From Salvelinus alpinus (Eukaryota; Chordata; Actinopteri; Salmoniformes; Salmonidae): a stretch of DNA of 64,000 bases. The notes under the pieces were generated by a model. The model did no database searches and was not told the origin of the DNA. It saw only the letters and a list, made by a program, of their open reading frames with translations. The stretch covers positions 33,348,093-33,412,092 of the forward strand of contig NC_092090.1 in assembly GCF_045679555.1 (NCBI RefSeq), read 5' to 3'. Below, piece after piece: positions 48,256 to 61,110 of this stretch (within the stretch, counting starts at the first letter, position 1; the number at the start of each line of letters is the position of its first letter). Made by a program: the position numbers and the translations under genes.

Positions 48256-51200
48256 TTAGGTCTTCTTCTTCAGATCCTCAAAGCGCCGTGACAGGTCATC
48301 AAAGTCGATGTCATCAGAGCTCGCAGTGTTTCGACCAACTCCAAAGGAGGAAGTGGGAAGCGTGTCGGGAACTGAGGGCAGCTCAGGGAGGGCGTTGTTA
48401 TCGTAGATCTGGGATGAAGGCCCAGGGCCTGTGGAAAGAACATAGGTTTAGTTGACATTACAAATATGAACCATGAACCAAAGGTCTCTGGCATATCTCC
48501 AGGTTCCCTTGGAGAGTTCATCAATGAGCTTGACGCCCTGATAAGTTCCTTTCCTGAGGATGGCTCACCTCTCACAGTTCTGGGTGACTTTAACCTCCCC
48601 ACGTCTACCTTTGACTCATTCCTCTCTGCCTCCTTCTTTCCACTCCTCTCCTCTTTTGACCTCACCCTCTCACCTTCCCCCCCTACTCACAAGGCAGGCA
48701 ATACGCTTGACCTCATCTTTACTAGATGCTGTTCTTCCACTAATCTCATTGCAACTCCCCTCCAAGTCTCCGACCACTACCTTGTATCCTTTTCCCTCTC
48801 GCTCTCATCCAACACTTCCCACACTGCCCCTACTCGGATGGTATCGCGCCGTCCCAACCTTCGCTCTCTCTCCCCCGCTACTCTCTCCTCTTCCATCCTA
48901 TCATCTCTTCCCTCTGCTCAAACCTTCTCCAACCTATCTCCTGATTCTGCCTCCTCAACCCTCCTCTCCTCCCTTTCTGCATCCTTTGACTCTCTATGTC
49001 CCCTATCCTCCAGGCCGGCTCGGTCCTCCCCTCCTGCTCCGTGGCTCGACGACTCATTGCGAGCTCACAGAACAGGGCTCCGGGCAGCCGAGCGGAAATG
49101 GAGGAAAACTCGCCTCCCTGCGGACCTGGCATCCTTTCACTCCCTCCTCTCTACATTCTCCTCTTCTGTCTCTGCTGCTAAAGCCAATTTCTACCACTCT
49201 AAATTCCAAGCATCTGCCTCTAACCCTAGGAAGCTCTTTGCCACCTTCTCCTCCCTCCTGAATCCCCCTCCCCCTCCTCCCCCCTCCTCCCTCTCTGCTG
49301 ATGACTTCGTCAACCATTTTGAAAAGAAGGTCGACGACATCCGATCCTCGTTTGCTAAGTCAAACGACACCGCTGGTTCTGCTCACACTGCCCTACCCTG
49401 TGCTTTGACCTCTTTCTCCCCTCTCTCTCCAGATGAAATCTCGCGTCTTGTGACGGCCGGCCGCCCAACAACCTGCCCGCTTGACCCTATCCCCTCCTCT
49501 CTTCTCCAGACCATTTCCGGAGACCTTCTCCCTTACCTCACCTCGCTCATCAACTCATCCTTGACCGCTGGCTACGTCCCTTCCGTCTTCAAGAGAGCGA
49601 GAGTTGCACCCCTTCTGAAAAAACCTACACTCGATCCCTCCGATGTCAACAACTACAGACCAGTATCCCTTCTTTCTTTTCTCTCCAAAACTCTTGAACG
49701 TGCCGTCCTTGGCCAGCTCTCCTGCTATCTCTCTCAGAATGACCTTCTTGATCCAAATCAGTCAGGTTTCAAGACTAGTCATTCAACTGAGACTGCTCTT
49801 CTCTGTGTCACGGAGGCGCTCCGCACTGCTAAAGCTAACTCTCTCTCCTCTGCTCTCATCCTTCTAGACCTATCGGCTGCCTTTGATACTGTGAACCATC
49901 AGATCCTCCTCTCCACCCTCTCCGAGCTGGGCATCTCCGGCGCGGCCCACGCTTGGATTGCGTCCTACCTGACAGGTCGCTCCTACCAGGTGGCGTGGCG
50001 AGAATCTGTCTCCGCACCACGTGCTCTCACCACTGGTGTCCCCCAGGGCTCTGTTCTAGGCCCTCTCCTATTCTCGCTATACACCAAGTCACTTGGCTCT
50101 GTCATATCCTCACATGGTCTCTCCTATCATTGCTATGCAGACGACACACAATTAATCTTCTCCTTTCCCCCCTCTGATAACCAGGTGGTGAATCGCATCT
50201 CTGCATGTCTGGCAGACATATCAGTGTGGATGACGGATCACCACCTCAAGCTGAACCTCGGCAAGACGGAGCTGCTCTTCCTCCCGGGGAAGGACTGCCC
50301 GTTCCATGATCTCGCCATCACGGTTGACAACTCCATTGTGTCCTCCTCCCAGAGTGCTAAGAACCTTGGCGTGATCCTGGACAACACCCTGTCGTTCTCA
50401 ACTAACATCAAGGCGGTGACCCGTTCCTGTAGGTTCATGCTCTACAACATTCGCAGAGTACGACCCTGCCTCACGCAGGAAGCGGCGCAGGTCCTAATCC
50501 AGGCACTTGTCATCTCCCGTCTGGATTACTGCAACTCGCTGTTGGCTGGGCTCCCTGCCTGTGCCATTAAACCCCTACAACTCATCCAGAACGCCGCAGC
50601 CCGTCTGGTGTTCAACTTTCCCAAGTTCTCTCACGTCACCCCGCTCCTCCGCTCTCTCCACTGGCTTCCAGTTGAAGCTCGCATCCGCTACAAGACCATG
50701 GTGCTTGCCTACGGAGCTGTGAGGGGAACGGCACCTCCGTACCTTCAGGCTCTGATCAGGCCCTACACCCAAACAAGGGCACTGCGTTCATCCACCTCTG
50801 GCCTGCTCGCCTCCCTACCTCTGAGGAAGTACAGTTCCCGCTCAGCCCAGTCAAAACTGTTCGCTGCTCTGGCACCCCAATGGTGGAACAAACTCCCTCA
50901 CGACGCCAGGTCAGCGGAGTCAATCACCACCTTCCGGAGACACCTGAAACCCCACCTCTTTAAGGAATACCTAGGATAGGATAAAGTAATCCTTCTAACC
51001 CCCCCCCCCCCCTTAAAAGAGTTAGATGCACTATTGTAAAGTGGTTGTTCCACTGGATATCATAAGGTGAATGCACCAATTTGTAAGTCGCTCTGGATAA
51101 GAGCGTCTGCTAAATGACTTAAATGTAAATGTAAATACACCCCAATGCAACCGTTATGCAAAAAGAAAGCAATAATATCGTTGAAGAGATTGACGTGTAG

Positions 51201-54200
51201 GAAAGGAAATATTCATTGAAAACAACTTACCAGAGACCTGGGATCGATCAGAAGGTTTAATAGACAGCTCATCAATCTGAAAAATACACACACATCATGA
51301 TCTCTCTACCCTGCCTGCATGTTGAAATGTTAAAGTTGTATAGACACATGAGAAGGCAGAGAAAAACAATATTTTGTATGTTAGTATGTGATTGGGGGAG
51401 GAATAATCATTGAAGTAGTGCATTGCTGAGAAAGTCAACACCGCTGGGGTAAGAATGAGCAAAAAGCAAGAGCTAATAATATAATTAACCTCAAATTGCA
51501 TTCACTTCACTACGAAGAACATTGCTTCCCTGCCACATCCAGTAACATACTAGTTTGACAGCAAGCAGATCTGTTTCAGCATATTATAAATCACTCAGAG
51601 CATTCAAAAGACAGTCGTATGCAGTTCAGCACAAGGTTAGTGATTAGCAGTTAATACCAGCTATGACCGTTTCCACATTCTATCTGTTCTTATCCAATCC
51701 CTATCATGTCCCTGTAGCATAGCACTGTGCTGCAGAGACAAGCGATGGCACAAGCAAACTATAATGAACTCCTCTTCCCTGAAAGGTGAACTGGCCGGCT
51801 GTCCATCTGTCTGGAGAAGCAGAAGGGGCAGGGGGCTCTGACACTTACAGACTCGTAGGTAGGGGGGCAGCTCGGCAGCTCAGGGGGGTGCCCTCCTCTC
51901 ATTGGAGACTGGAAGTTGTTAAAGGCATCATATGTGCCAACAGAGGGGCCGTTGAACCCTATGGGGCCGGGCATCTAAAGAAAAAAATGAATATGTATAA
52001 AAACATCACATTCATATCAACATCTCTATATTTCTTAAAGCTGGAATCCTTAATGGTGAAACAGCCATGTCCGTTTGCGATATTACGACAACGAAGTTAC
52101 TTCAAACAACTAACACTGTTTTCTTCTTCTCTGCCATCGCACGCACGATAGAAAAGCACATATGTACTGCACTTTTTTCCCATGCTGCATGAACAGTTAC
52201 TTTATGTTCGTATTCCCCCTACTGCAGACTCCATCTGTAAGCAACTCTCGCAAACAGGAGTGGTGTCATTCAAGCCACTATTGGGGGGGGGGGGGGGGGG
52301 GAATGTCTTACTGCTCCTTTGGGTGTTGGGTAGCTGAACGCTGATGGGGGGCCCATGGGCATAGGCATGGCTCCAGCGGTGAAGCCGCCGCCGCCTCCTC
52401 CGCCTGGCTTCTTGAAGTCAGAGTCCACGTCTATGAGGTCAGCCTCCTCGCCTGTACACACCTCCGGCTGCGTGGGGGGGGGGGTAAAAATAAAATGTTA
52501 TTCATCACATGCATCGTAAACAACAGGTGTAGACTAAAAGGTACTGCATGATCAATCCAACGTCTGCATTGGTCGTGCAGCATTTATGGTGATACGGCCT
52601 CTGCAGAAGTCAGTGCATTCATACTTTCTCACGCGCAGCAGAGCAGTTGTCAAGGAAGCGAGTTTGCGTTTATACAGGACCTCCCTCCCTCACATACCGT
52701 CAACCAATCATGTCAATGCGGAGCTAAACAGAGCCCTTTGCATTGTTACAAAATTCAAGAGGTGCCCGGCGAAACGGTACGGAGCTTGACTTGGCCTCTG
52801 CATGCTTCCGGAGGTTCCGCAATGAGCGGCACACCCTCCATACGAAGCCTCTGACCACATTTTCGGGTGAAGCATAAATTGGCTTTAACAGTGAAATGCT
52901 TACTTACGGGCCTTTCCCAACAATGCAGAGAGAAAAAAAACTGAAATAATAACACGTAATCAAAGTAATAATACATACACGATGATTACTGCTAACATGG
53001 CTATATACACGGGTTACCAGCACTGGGTCAATGTAATTGAGGTAGATATGTACATATAACTAGGAATAAAGTTACTAGGCAACAGGACAGGTAACGAGTG
53101 CAGTGTATGTGATGAGTCAAAAGAGTGCAAAAAGGGTCAATGCAGATAGTCCGGGCAGGTATTTAGTTTTAGCAGTCTTATGGCGTGGGGGTAGAAGCTG
53201 TTCAGGGTCCTGTTGGTTCCAGACTTGGTAGTATATAAATAGTAGAGTCAGTCAGGGGGTGGGCACAGGGAGACAGGCTTCATCATCAGATACTCACTCT
53301 GACCATGGCGTCTGACTCGTAGGGCACGTTGTAATTCTTGGCAATCTCAATGAGGTAGCGCTCCACCAGGATTTTAGGAGGGGCCTCTACACTCAGTTTG
53401 TGCATGAGCTATGGGGTAAAGTAGAGACAGGGAAATGTTTTAGGCACACAGAAACAAACAAACACATATATACAGTACCAATCAAAAGTTTGGACACACC
53501 TACTCATTCAAGGGTTTCTTTATTTTTACTTTTTTCTACATTGTAGAATAGTGAAGACATCAAAACTATGAAATAACACCTATGGATTCATGTAGCCCCC
53601 CCAAAAAAAGTGTTAAACAAATCAAAATATATATAATATTTGAGATTCTTCAATGTATCCACCCTTTGCCTTGATGACAGATTTGCACCCTCTTGGCATT
53701 CGCTCAACCAGCTTCATGAAGAATGCTTTTCCAACAGTCTTGAAGGAGTTCCCACATATGCTGAGCACTTGTTGGCTGCTTTTCTTTTACTCTGCGGTCC
53801 AACTCATCCCAAACCCATCTCAATTGGGTTGAGGTCGGGTAATTGTGGAGGCCAGGTCATCTAATGCAGCACTCCATCACTCTCCTTCTTGGTCAAATAG
53901 CCCTTACACAGCCTGAAGGTGTGTTGGGTCATTATCCTGTTGAAAAACAAATGATAGTCCCATTAAGCGCAAACCAGATGGGATGGTGTATCGCTGCACA
54001 ATGCTGTGGTAGCTATGGTGGTTAAGTTTGCCTTGACTTCTAAATAAAGCACTGACAGTGTCACCAGCAAAGCACTCCCACACCACCTCCTCCATGCTTC
54101 ACGGTGGGAACCATACGAGGAGATCATCAGTTCACCTACTATGCATCTCACAAAGACACAGCGGTTGGACCAAAAATCTAAAATTTGGACACATCAGACT

Positions 54201-57200
54201 AAAGGACAGATTTCCACTGGTCTAATGTCCATTGCTTGTGTTTCTTGTCTCAAGTAAGTCTCTTCTTATTATTGGTGTCCTTTAGTAGTGGTTTCTTTGC
54301 AGCAATTCGCCCATGATTCATACGGTCTCCTCTGAACAGTGGCTGTTGAGATGTGTTTGTTACTTGAACTATGTCAAGCATTTATTGGGATGGTAACTCC
54401 AATGAACTTATCCTCTGCAGCAGAGGTAACTCTGGGTCTTCCTTTCCTGTGGCGGTCCTTATGAGAGCCAGTTTCATAATTGCGCTTGATGGTTTTTGCA
54501 ACTGCACTTGAAGAAACGTTCAAAGTTCTTGAAATGTTCCATATTGACCTGTCTTAAAGTAACGGACTGTCATTTCTCTGCTTATTTGAGCTGTGCTTGC
54601 CATAATATGGACTAATAGGGGCTATCTTCTGTATACCACTCCTACCTAGTCATAACACAACCAATTGGCTCAAACACATTAAGGAATTAAACCCCACAAT
54701 TTAACTTTTAACAAGGCACACCTGTTAATTGAAATGCATTCCAGGTGACTACTTCATGAAGCTGGTTGAGAGAACACAAAGAGGGTGCAAAGCAGTCATC
54801 AAGGCAAAGGGTGGCTACTTTGAAGAATCTCAAATCTAAAATATATTTGGATATGTTTAACACTTTATTGGTTACTACATGATTCCATATGTGTTATTTC
54901 ATAGTTTTGATGTCTTCACTATTATTCTACAATGTAGAAAATAGTAAAAAGAAAAGAAAAACCCTTGAATGAGTAGGTGTGTCCAAACTTTGACTGGTAC
55001 TGTATCTTGAAGCAGACCATCTAAAAATGCATACCCTATCATTGACTGTCCCGATTTGGTTTGTCCTACAGAGCTTGCCATACTCTTTGCTGTATTTGGC
55101 ACACAGCTGATCAGACACCTGTATGGAGAAAGCACAGTATCAAGGATCACAATACAGCAAAAAGTGTACAAACCGCATTAATTTTTTGTATTTTTAATTG
55201 AGGACTAGTTTAAAGTTTAATTAGTCCTATGTAGAGGATATGCATGGTATACATGGTCCACAACAAAATGCTTACTTGCAGGTTTCTTCGACAATGCAAA
55301 AATAAAACATAAAAGATAAAAATACGAACATAAAGTAAATGGCAGTTGACTAGAATAATACATTGTAGCTTAAGTATAATACAGGAAGGCACAATTTATA
55401 GTCCAATCGTTACATGTGTATTAGGGAAGGGGCAGGATGCAAGTGTTTAAATGAGGCAGTATAATAAGACATGCTAGACATGTTAACGCACAATGCATAC
55501 TACTCACAATTTTGAGCTCGTTGACCTCACACTGGAGACGTGGGGCTGCCCAGATGAGAGTGGACACAGCCTCCTGCAGGCCAGGGTCGAGCTCCCTTTC
55601 AAGAAACAGAAGAATAGGTGTTAAGGGATGACAGATTTCTTATTGTCTGAAAGCTCAAATAAAAAATGGTCTGTAACATCATGGGCCAAAAGGGTGACTT
55701 AACATGGGGTTGTATGATGCAAGGAACCACTTTACAAAACACAATTATCATTACCATACAGAAAATCAGAAGAATGTAAGCCACCCTCTGCCTATTGACT
55801 TATTTACATATTCAGACCGTCTCAAAATAAAACACAGCCCCGTAAAAAAATACTAATGTTTTGTCACCAGATAGGTGCAGTGAAATGTGAAGTTTTACTG
55901 GGTGAGCCATAGTAGTACGGCGCCCCCTGTAGCAAATTAGAGTTAAGTAACTTGCTCAAAGGCACATTGACAGATTTTTCACCTTTTCGGCTCGGGTATT
56001 CCAACCAGCGACTTTTGTTACTGGCTCAATGCTCTAAGCTACCTGCCGCCCTTTAAGGCTCTCCTGGAGGATGGTTGGCAATCCTTAAATAACATAAATC
56101 ATTTTTTTACTTTACAATTACAACCAAATACTATTTAATGAATAAGGGATCAAATGGCTTAAGTAGGCTACTTCAAAGCAAGGTAACTAAGACATGTTAT
56201 CTATAACCATGTAAGGCTGAAATATGAAGGTTTTCGTGGATATCTATTGACAGGATAGGAGTAATTTCAAAATTAGGCTACTCTTAGGGCCGGGGCGATA
56301 CTCGTTATTATTGTGGCAAGGAAACAAAACACGAAGCGAATTTAACTTCTTTAGGAAAACAGCCCTATGTTGGAAACAAACATACATTTTTCATCCAGAG
56401 TCATATTTCTGTATTTTCTAAGCTATAGCACACAATATTTTACATACAGCCGGTTTTTAAAGGACGAAAGAGTTGGGACTGCTTTGGGATTTCATGGAAG
56501 AAATATTGCGACACTGGTTTCATCCCAGCCCTAGCTATTCTAAGAATATTTTTAACACTGTCAGAATGACATGCCCAATGTTGAGTGTTTGAGATGCTTT
56601 TAATTTAAAAAATATATATAACCGGAGTAGGTTAACGCACCCGTTCATCAACTGCGCGACGGTCATTTATTCAGGAGTGCTGGACAACATTTCTGAAGGA
56701 CATCGGACATTAATACATGCTATTAGCTAAATACTTAACTACCAAGATAACCAGCCAAGCTACATGATATGTTTGGAATTGGCTAACTAGTCCGTCTGTT
56801 AGTCTATCACTATTTTATAGGCCATAGTCTAGCTGCGACAATCTCTCTCCTCAGGCCCAATCACACTGGCATAAATGCAGGGGATGTACACGTGACTTTT
56901 CCAGGCTATTCATGGCCGTATGTTCGCTAATCAAAAATGTACTGTCAGTGGCCAAATAACTCACTAACTAGCAAGGAATATCAACAAATAGGCTCTAAGC
57001 TTTGATCATCTCGTGACCGCAAAACTGTGATCGGCGCAATTTTAGGTTAGAATTTTTTTGCTTGTCCTTCCAGACAATTTACAGTAAATCTATATTCATC
57101 TTGTCCAACTAATTGTTTTACCTGTCCCGGACAAGCGTTAATGTCAAGCCCTGAAGGATAAACTCAAGACACCCATAATAGGGAAAGGAGTTTTTCCTTG

Positions 57201-59715
57201 ACCAGGAGAAATTTTAGCTCTTCTTTCAATTGTCTTTACTCGATTCCTTGCATCCTCTCTCCGTCTCAAAATGCATTGGAAGAGAAGTACCAAGCCTCCT
57301 CCCCTCTCTAACCTTATCCAATGTGTTTTGAGGAGGCAGCAAGGAGACATGATGCAAGGAAATAAACAATTGAGGAAGAGCCTTCTTGTCCGAGTCCTCT
57401 AGGCAGGCTCATTTACTTCATGGACTGGATGAGGCCAAAGCGAGCCAGCAGCAGGTCACAGTACAGTTCTAGGATCTCCATGGCCTCTACCAAGTAGTCC
57501 TCTCTGATGATGTGTTCCACACGGATCCGTGCTCGCTCATCCTTTCCTGTTGACAGGTAGTCTGCAATCTCCTTCCGTGCTTTCTGAGCTAGCTCAGCTA
57601 CAAAGGGACAGAAGATCAATTCTGTAAGCATTTATTTTACAGACAACTGTGAAGGATGGTTTTGTTGTCTTTTTAACAAAAATATATGCCTTATAGAAAT
57701 AGGACATGTTAATCACAAAACATAGCGTGACTGCTGAATAACAAGAAAACAGGAACTGAGCAGTGTAGCCACCGACGAATCAGCTCAAGCTTCACAACAA
57801 ACACTTCCGGATATCTGGATCCTGTGAGGCTGGGACCAGCCTGGGCACCACCGATAGGCTAGCAAGTTTAAACCACGCTAAGCCTCTACTGTGACAGGCC
57901 AACTCTAAAGTTGGAACTACATCGGTCACAGTATAAAAAAAGATGTCTGTACTATTTCAGTCAGTTCTCTGCTTTACCCTGCGTGGTGATACAGTGAACC
58001 TGTATATACGAAAATTGCATTTACCATTCTGAGCTTATGTTAAATAAAAATACTTAAAGTATATTCAGTGACTCTGAATCACATTTTATCCTGATACCAG
58101 ATTCGATTGACGCAACCTTTTACACAACCCGAGACACAAAAATGTTAACAGAGACTAGACTACAGCTTGCACAGTGTTTGTGTGTACAGTACCAGTCAAA
58201 AGTTTGGACACACCTACTCATTCAAGGGTTTCTTTATTTCTACATTGTAGAATAGTGAAGACATGAAAACTATGAAATAACACATGGAATCATGTGGTAA
58301 CCAAAACAAAATCGAAATATATTTTAGATTCTTCAAAGTAGCCTCCCTTTGCCTTGATGACAGCTTTGCACACTCTGTGCATTCTCTCTACCACCTTCAC
58401 CTGGAATGATTTTACAACCGTCTTGATGGAGTTCCCACATATGCTGAGCACTTGTTGGCTGCTTTTCTTTCACTCTGCGGTCCAACTCATCCTAAACCAT
58501 CTCAATTGGGTTGAGGTCGGGTGATTGTGGAGGTCAGGTCATCTGGTGGGAACCACACATCGCTGCAGAATGCTGTGGTAGCTATGGTGGTTAAGTGTGC
58601 CTTGAATTCTAAATAAAGCACTGACAGTGTCACCAGCAAAGCACCCCCACACCACCTCCTACATGCTTCACGGTGGGAACCACACGAGGAGATCATCAGT
58701 TCACCTACTCTGTGTCTCACAAAGACACGGTGGTTGGAACCAAAAATCTCAAATTTGGACCCATCAGACCAAAGGACCGATTTCACTGGTCTAATGTCCA
58801 TTGCTTGTGTTTCTTGGCCTAAGCAAGTCTCTTATTATTGGTGTCCTTTAGTAGTGGTTTCTTTGCAGCAATTCGACCATGAAGGCTTGAGTCACACATT
58901 CTCCTCTCAACAGTTGATGTTGAGATGTGTCTGTTACTTGAACTCTGTGAAGCATTTCTTTGAGCTGCAATTTCTGAGGCTGGTAACTCTCTAATGAACT
59001 TATCCTCAGCAGAGGTAACTCTGGGTCTTCCATTCCTTTGGCGGTCCTCATGAGAGCCAGTTTCATCATAGCCCTTGATGGTTTTTGCAACTGCACTTTA
59101 AGAAACTTTCAAAGTTCTTCATTTTCCAGATTGACTGACCTTCATGTTTTAAAGTAATGATGGACTGTCGTTTCTCTTTGCTTATTTGAGCTGTTCTTGC
59201 CATAATATGGACTTGGTCTTTTACCAAATAGGGCTATCTTCTGTATACCACCCCTATCTTGTCACAACACAACTGATTGGCTCAAATGCATTGAGGAAAG
59301 AAATTCAACAAATTAACTTTCAACAAGGCACACCTCTTAATTGAAATGCATTCCAGGTGACTACCTCATGAAGCTGGTTGAGAGAATGCCAAGAGTGCAA
59401 AGCTGTCATGAAGGCAAAGGGTGGCTACTTTGAAGAATCTCAAATATAAAATATATTTGGATTTGTTTAACACTTTTTTGGGGGTACATGAATTCATACA
59501 TGTTATTTAATAGTTTTGATATCTTCACTATTATTCTACAATGTAGAAAATAGTAACAATAAAGAAAACCCCTGGAATGAGTAAGTGTGTCCAAACTTTT
59601 GACTGGTACTGTTGTTTCCTGGCTCACTTTTCTTTTTCTCCAAGAGCTTCAGGCGATTGATCACCAGTCGGAGGTTGACCCGGAGTCTTTCTGCTTTGAA
59701 TCCTCCCCCGAGCAT
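48256..59715 (-). CDS. ist1: IST1, ESCRT-III-associated factor; complete coding sequence
   Basis: IST1 binds CHMP1 and VPS4 and regulates ESCRT-III in abscission, endosomal tubulation and membrane scission. Coding exons, in gene order: 59715-59628, 57597-57417, 55595-55508, 55118-55035, 53408-53298, 52467-52312, 51974-51849, 51276-51231 and 48428-48256, all GT-AG with matching phases; 1,053 nt including stop, 350 residues (human about 364). The N-terminal helical domain is nearly identical to the mammalian one: [55 protein letters not shown] sequence, [47 protein letters not shown]. The linker is Gly/Pro-rich ([11 protein letters not shown]). The C-terminus [13 protein letters not shown] and [20 protein letters not shown] holds the MIT-interacting motif for VPS4/spastin. 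A non-coding first exon ends at 60391. The 48-51 kb LINE and two Tc1 elements lie in its introns. No lesion seen. Confidence 0.96.
48456..51136 (+). mobile_element. 5'-truncated L2-clade LINE with an 837-codon uninterrupted frame
   Basis: The frame 48466-50979 runs from the middle of the endonuclease ([22 protein letters not shown]) through reverse transcriptase ([83 protein letters not shown]) to a C-terminal domain ending HLFKEYLG, without a stop or frameshift. The tail is AAGTCGCTCTGGATAAGAGC, CTAAATGACTTAAATGTAAATG repeats. The 5' half (ORF1 and the start of the endonuclease) is missing, so it cannot be autonomous, but the copy looks young. It is antisense to ist1 and lies about 27 bp from the acceptor of the last ist1 exon. 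Confidence 0.93.
52870..53270. repeat. dispersed repeat fragment in an ist1 intron
   Basis: Contains GTGAAATGCTTACTTACGGG and GGGGTAGAAGCTGTTCAGGG, phrases I recognise from widespread salmonid repeats. A partly related piece (AATGCTTACTTGCAGG) is at about 55263. No frame or terminal repeat was identified; class unknown. Confidence 0.45.
53473..55002 (-). mobile_element. Tc1-like transposon, decayed, in an ist1 intron
   Basis: Ends CAGTACCAATCAAAAGTTTG (53473) and AAACTTTGACTGGTACTG (55002) are inverted repeats with TA on both sides. Minus-strand transposase pieces are readable ([32 protein letters not shown]) with many stops and frameshifts. Its right end is 32 bp from the donor of ist1 exon 55118-55035. 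Confidence 0.9.
55860..56052 (-). mobile_element. decayed tRNA-derived SINE
   Basis: Ends in GCTCTAAGCTACCTGCCGCC, the same head (read inverted) as the SINE at 9137-9332, with TTTCGGCTCGGG..TTGTTACTGG as a decayed B-box region. Its left part GTGCAGTGAAATGTGAAG..GAGCCATAGTAGTACGGCGC is shared with the repeat at 60854-61110. Confidence 0.55.
56053..57416. other. ist1 intron sequence, nothing recognised
   Basis: This intron stretch between exons 57597-57417 and 55595-55508 contains no coding frame or RNA gene. A few repeat-like pieces (about 56280-56540, 57130-57400) could not be classified. Confidence 0.4.
58187..59611 (-). mobile_element. Tc1-like transposon, decayed, in the next ist1 intron
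   Basis: The same family as the 53.5-kb copy: CAGTACCAGTCAAAAGTTTG at 58187 and CAAACTTTTGACTGGTACTG at 59611. The minus-strand transposase reads [20 protein letters not shown] and [19 protein letters not shown], with stops elsewhere. The right end is only 16 bp beyond the donor of the first coding ist1 exon (ends 59628). Confidence 0.9.
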
Positions 59716-60390
59716 GATGGCCAGCTAAGGAAACAAAATAAGTTGGTATTGAAAAGAGCCAATACATACTGGCAAGTCTGACAATTTCTATGCCACACTG
59801 ACATACTGTCATCACCCATCATATTGTTTTCACCTATCCTTTGTTCAGAGAACGTGAAGATGAAGGAATAAGGAGAGGTTTCAAAACTAGTGAGTCATCA
59901 CCATCATGTGAGCTGGTTGTTGGCCACACCAGTAACTACAGGCAGGTAGGACTGGAGCGGACATATAAAACTGACAGACATTGAGCTATGTAGCTAACTT
60001 AACTAACTAAAAAGCTAACAGTATCTACCCCCGAAACCAATAACCGTCTAACTAGCTTACATTGCCTCTATCAGAAATTCAGAAAGTATAAACATTTTAA
60101 TTAACAAAATCCATGTTGATGGATCACATAGTAAAGGAAATAGTTTGCTAACTAGCTAGTTTGCACAACAAGGATGAAGATATATAGTTAACTACTAACG
60201 TTAGTTGTTAGCTATGCTAGCAAGATAGCTAGCTAACGTCTGATAAACAAAGTAGTGCTGTTCGAATAAAACGTATCCAGCTAACGTTAGCTACAGTAAT
60301 GTTACCTTAAAAAACGACCAAACAATAAAAGGCACTGTAGATATAATAAGTTACATTTTATATCTAATGAACACAATTTTTTGACATTAC

Positions 60391-60500
60391 CTGTTAGGGA
60401 CGTTAGCTAGGTTAACAGCAACTTGTCGAGTTGCTTGACTTCCGTGAATGCGAGTCTTCCTCCTTCAATAACACAAAAAAGACCGAGTGACGTCACGGGA
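60391..60500 (-). promoter_or_regulatory. ist1 non-coding first exon and promoter with CRE
   Basis: A consensus donor (CTAACAG|GTAATG, exon end at 60391) fits the acceptor before the ATG exon (CCTTAG, exon from 59724). This gives a 9-nt second leader piece and a first leader exon to about 60465. Just upstream is a perfect palindromic cAMP-response element TGACGTCA at 60488-60495. No TATA box is seen. CTAGCTAACGTTAG-rich sequence fills the first intron at 60140-60300. Confidence 0.6.
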
Positions 60501-60853
60501 AATGTGCAAAACGTGGGCGTTTCACACCTGCTGTTTACACCACTAGAAGGCGATAGTGGATTTGAGAGCCATAAACTAGATTTCAAAGAAATTAGACCCA
60601 ATGCCATAAATGTACAGTACGCTTGCTACATAGCCAGATATGCTTTGAGGAAGACGACCACAATATACCTGGTCAAACTGCACAGGGCAGCAAGGCTGAG
60701 TTTCAAAACTACACCCCACAGATAAACATTTTTAGATCAGAAAAGCCCTTTTAAATACTCAATTCAAATGAAGCTGCAAGAAGTAGTGTGAACCTTGAAC
60801 AATAATCATTCATTGAATCAACTATTTAGCTAAATAATTATACATGTTTTTGT

Positions 60854-61110
60854 CACAGACTGGATAGGTGCAATAAAATGTGGTTTTACAGCATATGTCT
60901 ACTCATTCCATGGAAGGCCAAGTATCTGCGGGTTTTCGCTCATGGATTAGTAAGGAACTCCTCTCACCTGGTTGTCTAGGTCTTGATTGAAACGAAAAAC
61001 ACTAGGTCCTCCATGGAATGAGTTTGGCACCCGTTTTACAGGGTCAGCCATAGTCGTATCGCAACCCTGGAGCAAATTATGGTTAAGTGCCTTGCCCAAG
61101 GGCACATTAC
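60854..61110. repeat. SINE-like repeat split by a hAT-type MITE
   Basis: The outer repeat (TGGATAGGTGCAATAAAATG .. CAGCCATAGTCGTATCGCAA .. GTGCCTTGCCCAAGGGCAC) is related to 55860-56052. A 142-bp MITE at 60892-61033 is inserted, flanked by TTTTACAG at 60884-60891 and 61034-61041 (8-bp duplication). The MITE is a degraded relative of the element at 44192-44382 (CATGGAATGAGTTTGGCACC end). Confidence 0.75.

Noticed and set aside
48878..49317. Frames antisense to and overlapping the L2 LINE
   Set aside because: Shadows of the long LINE frame in C/T-rich sequence.
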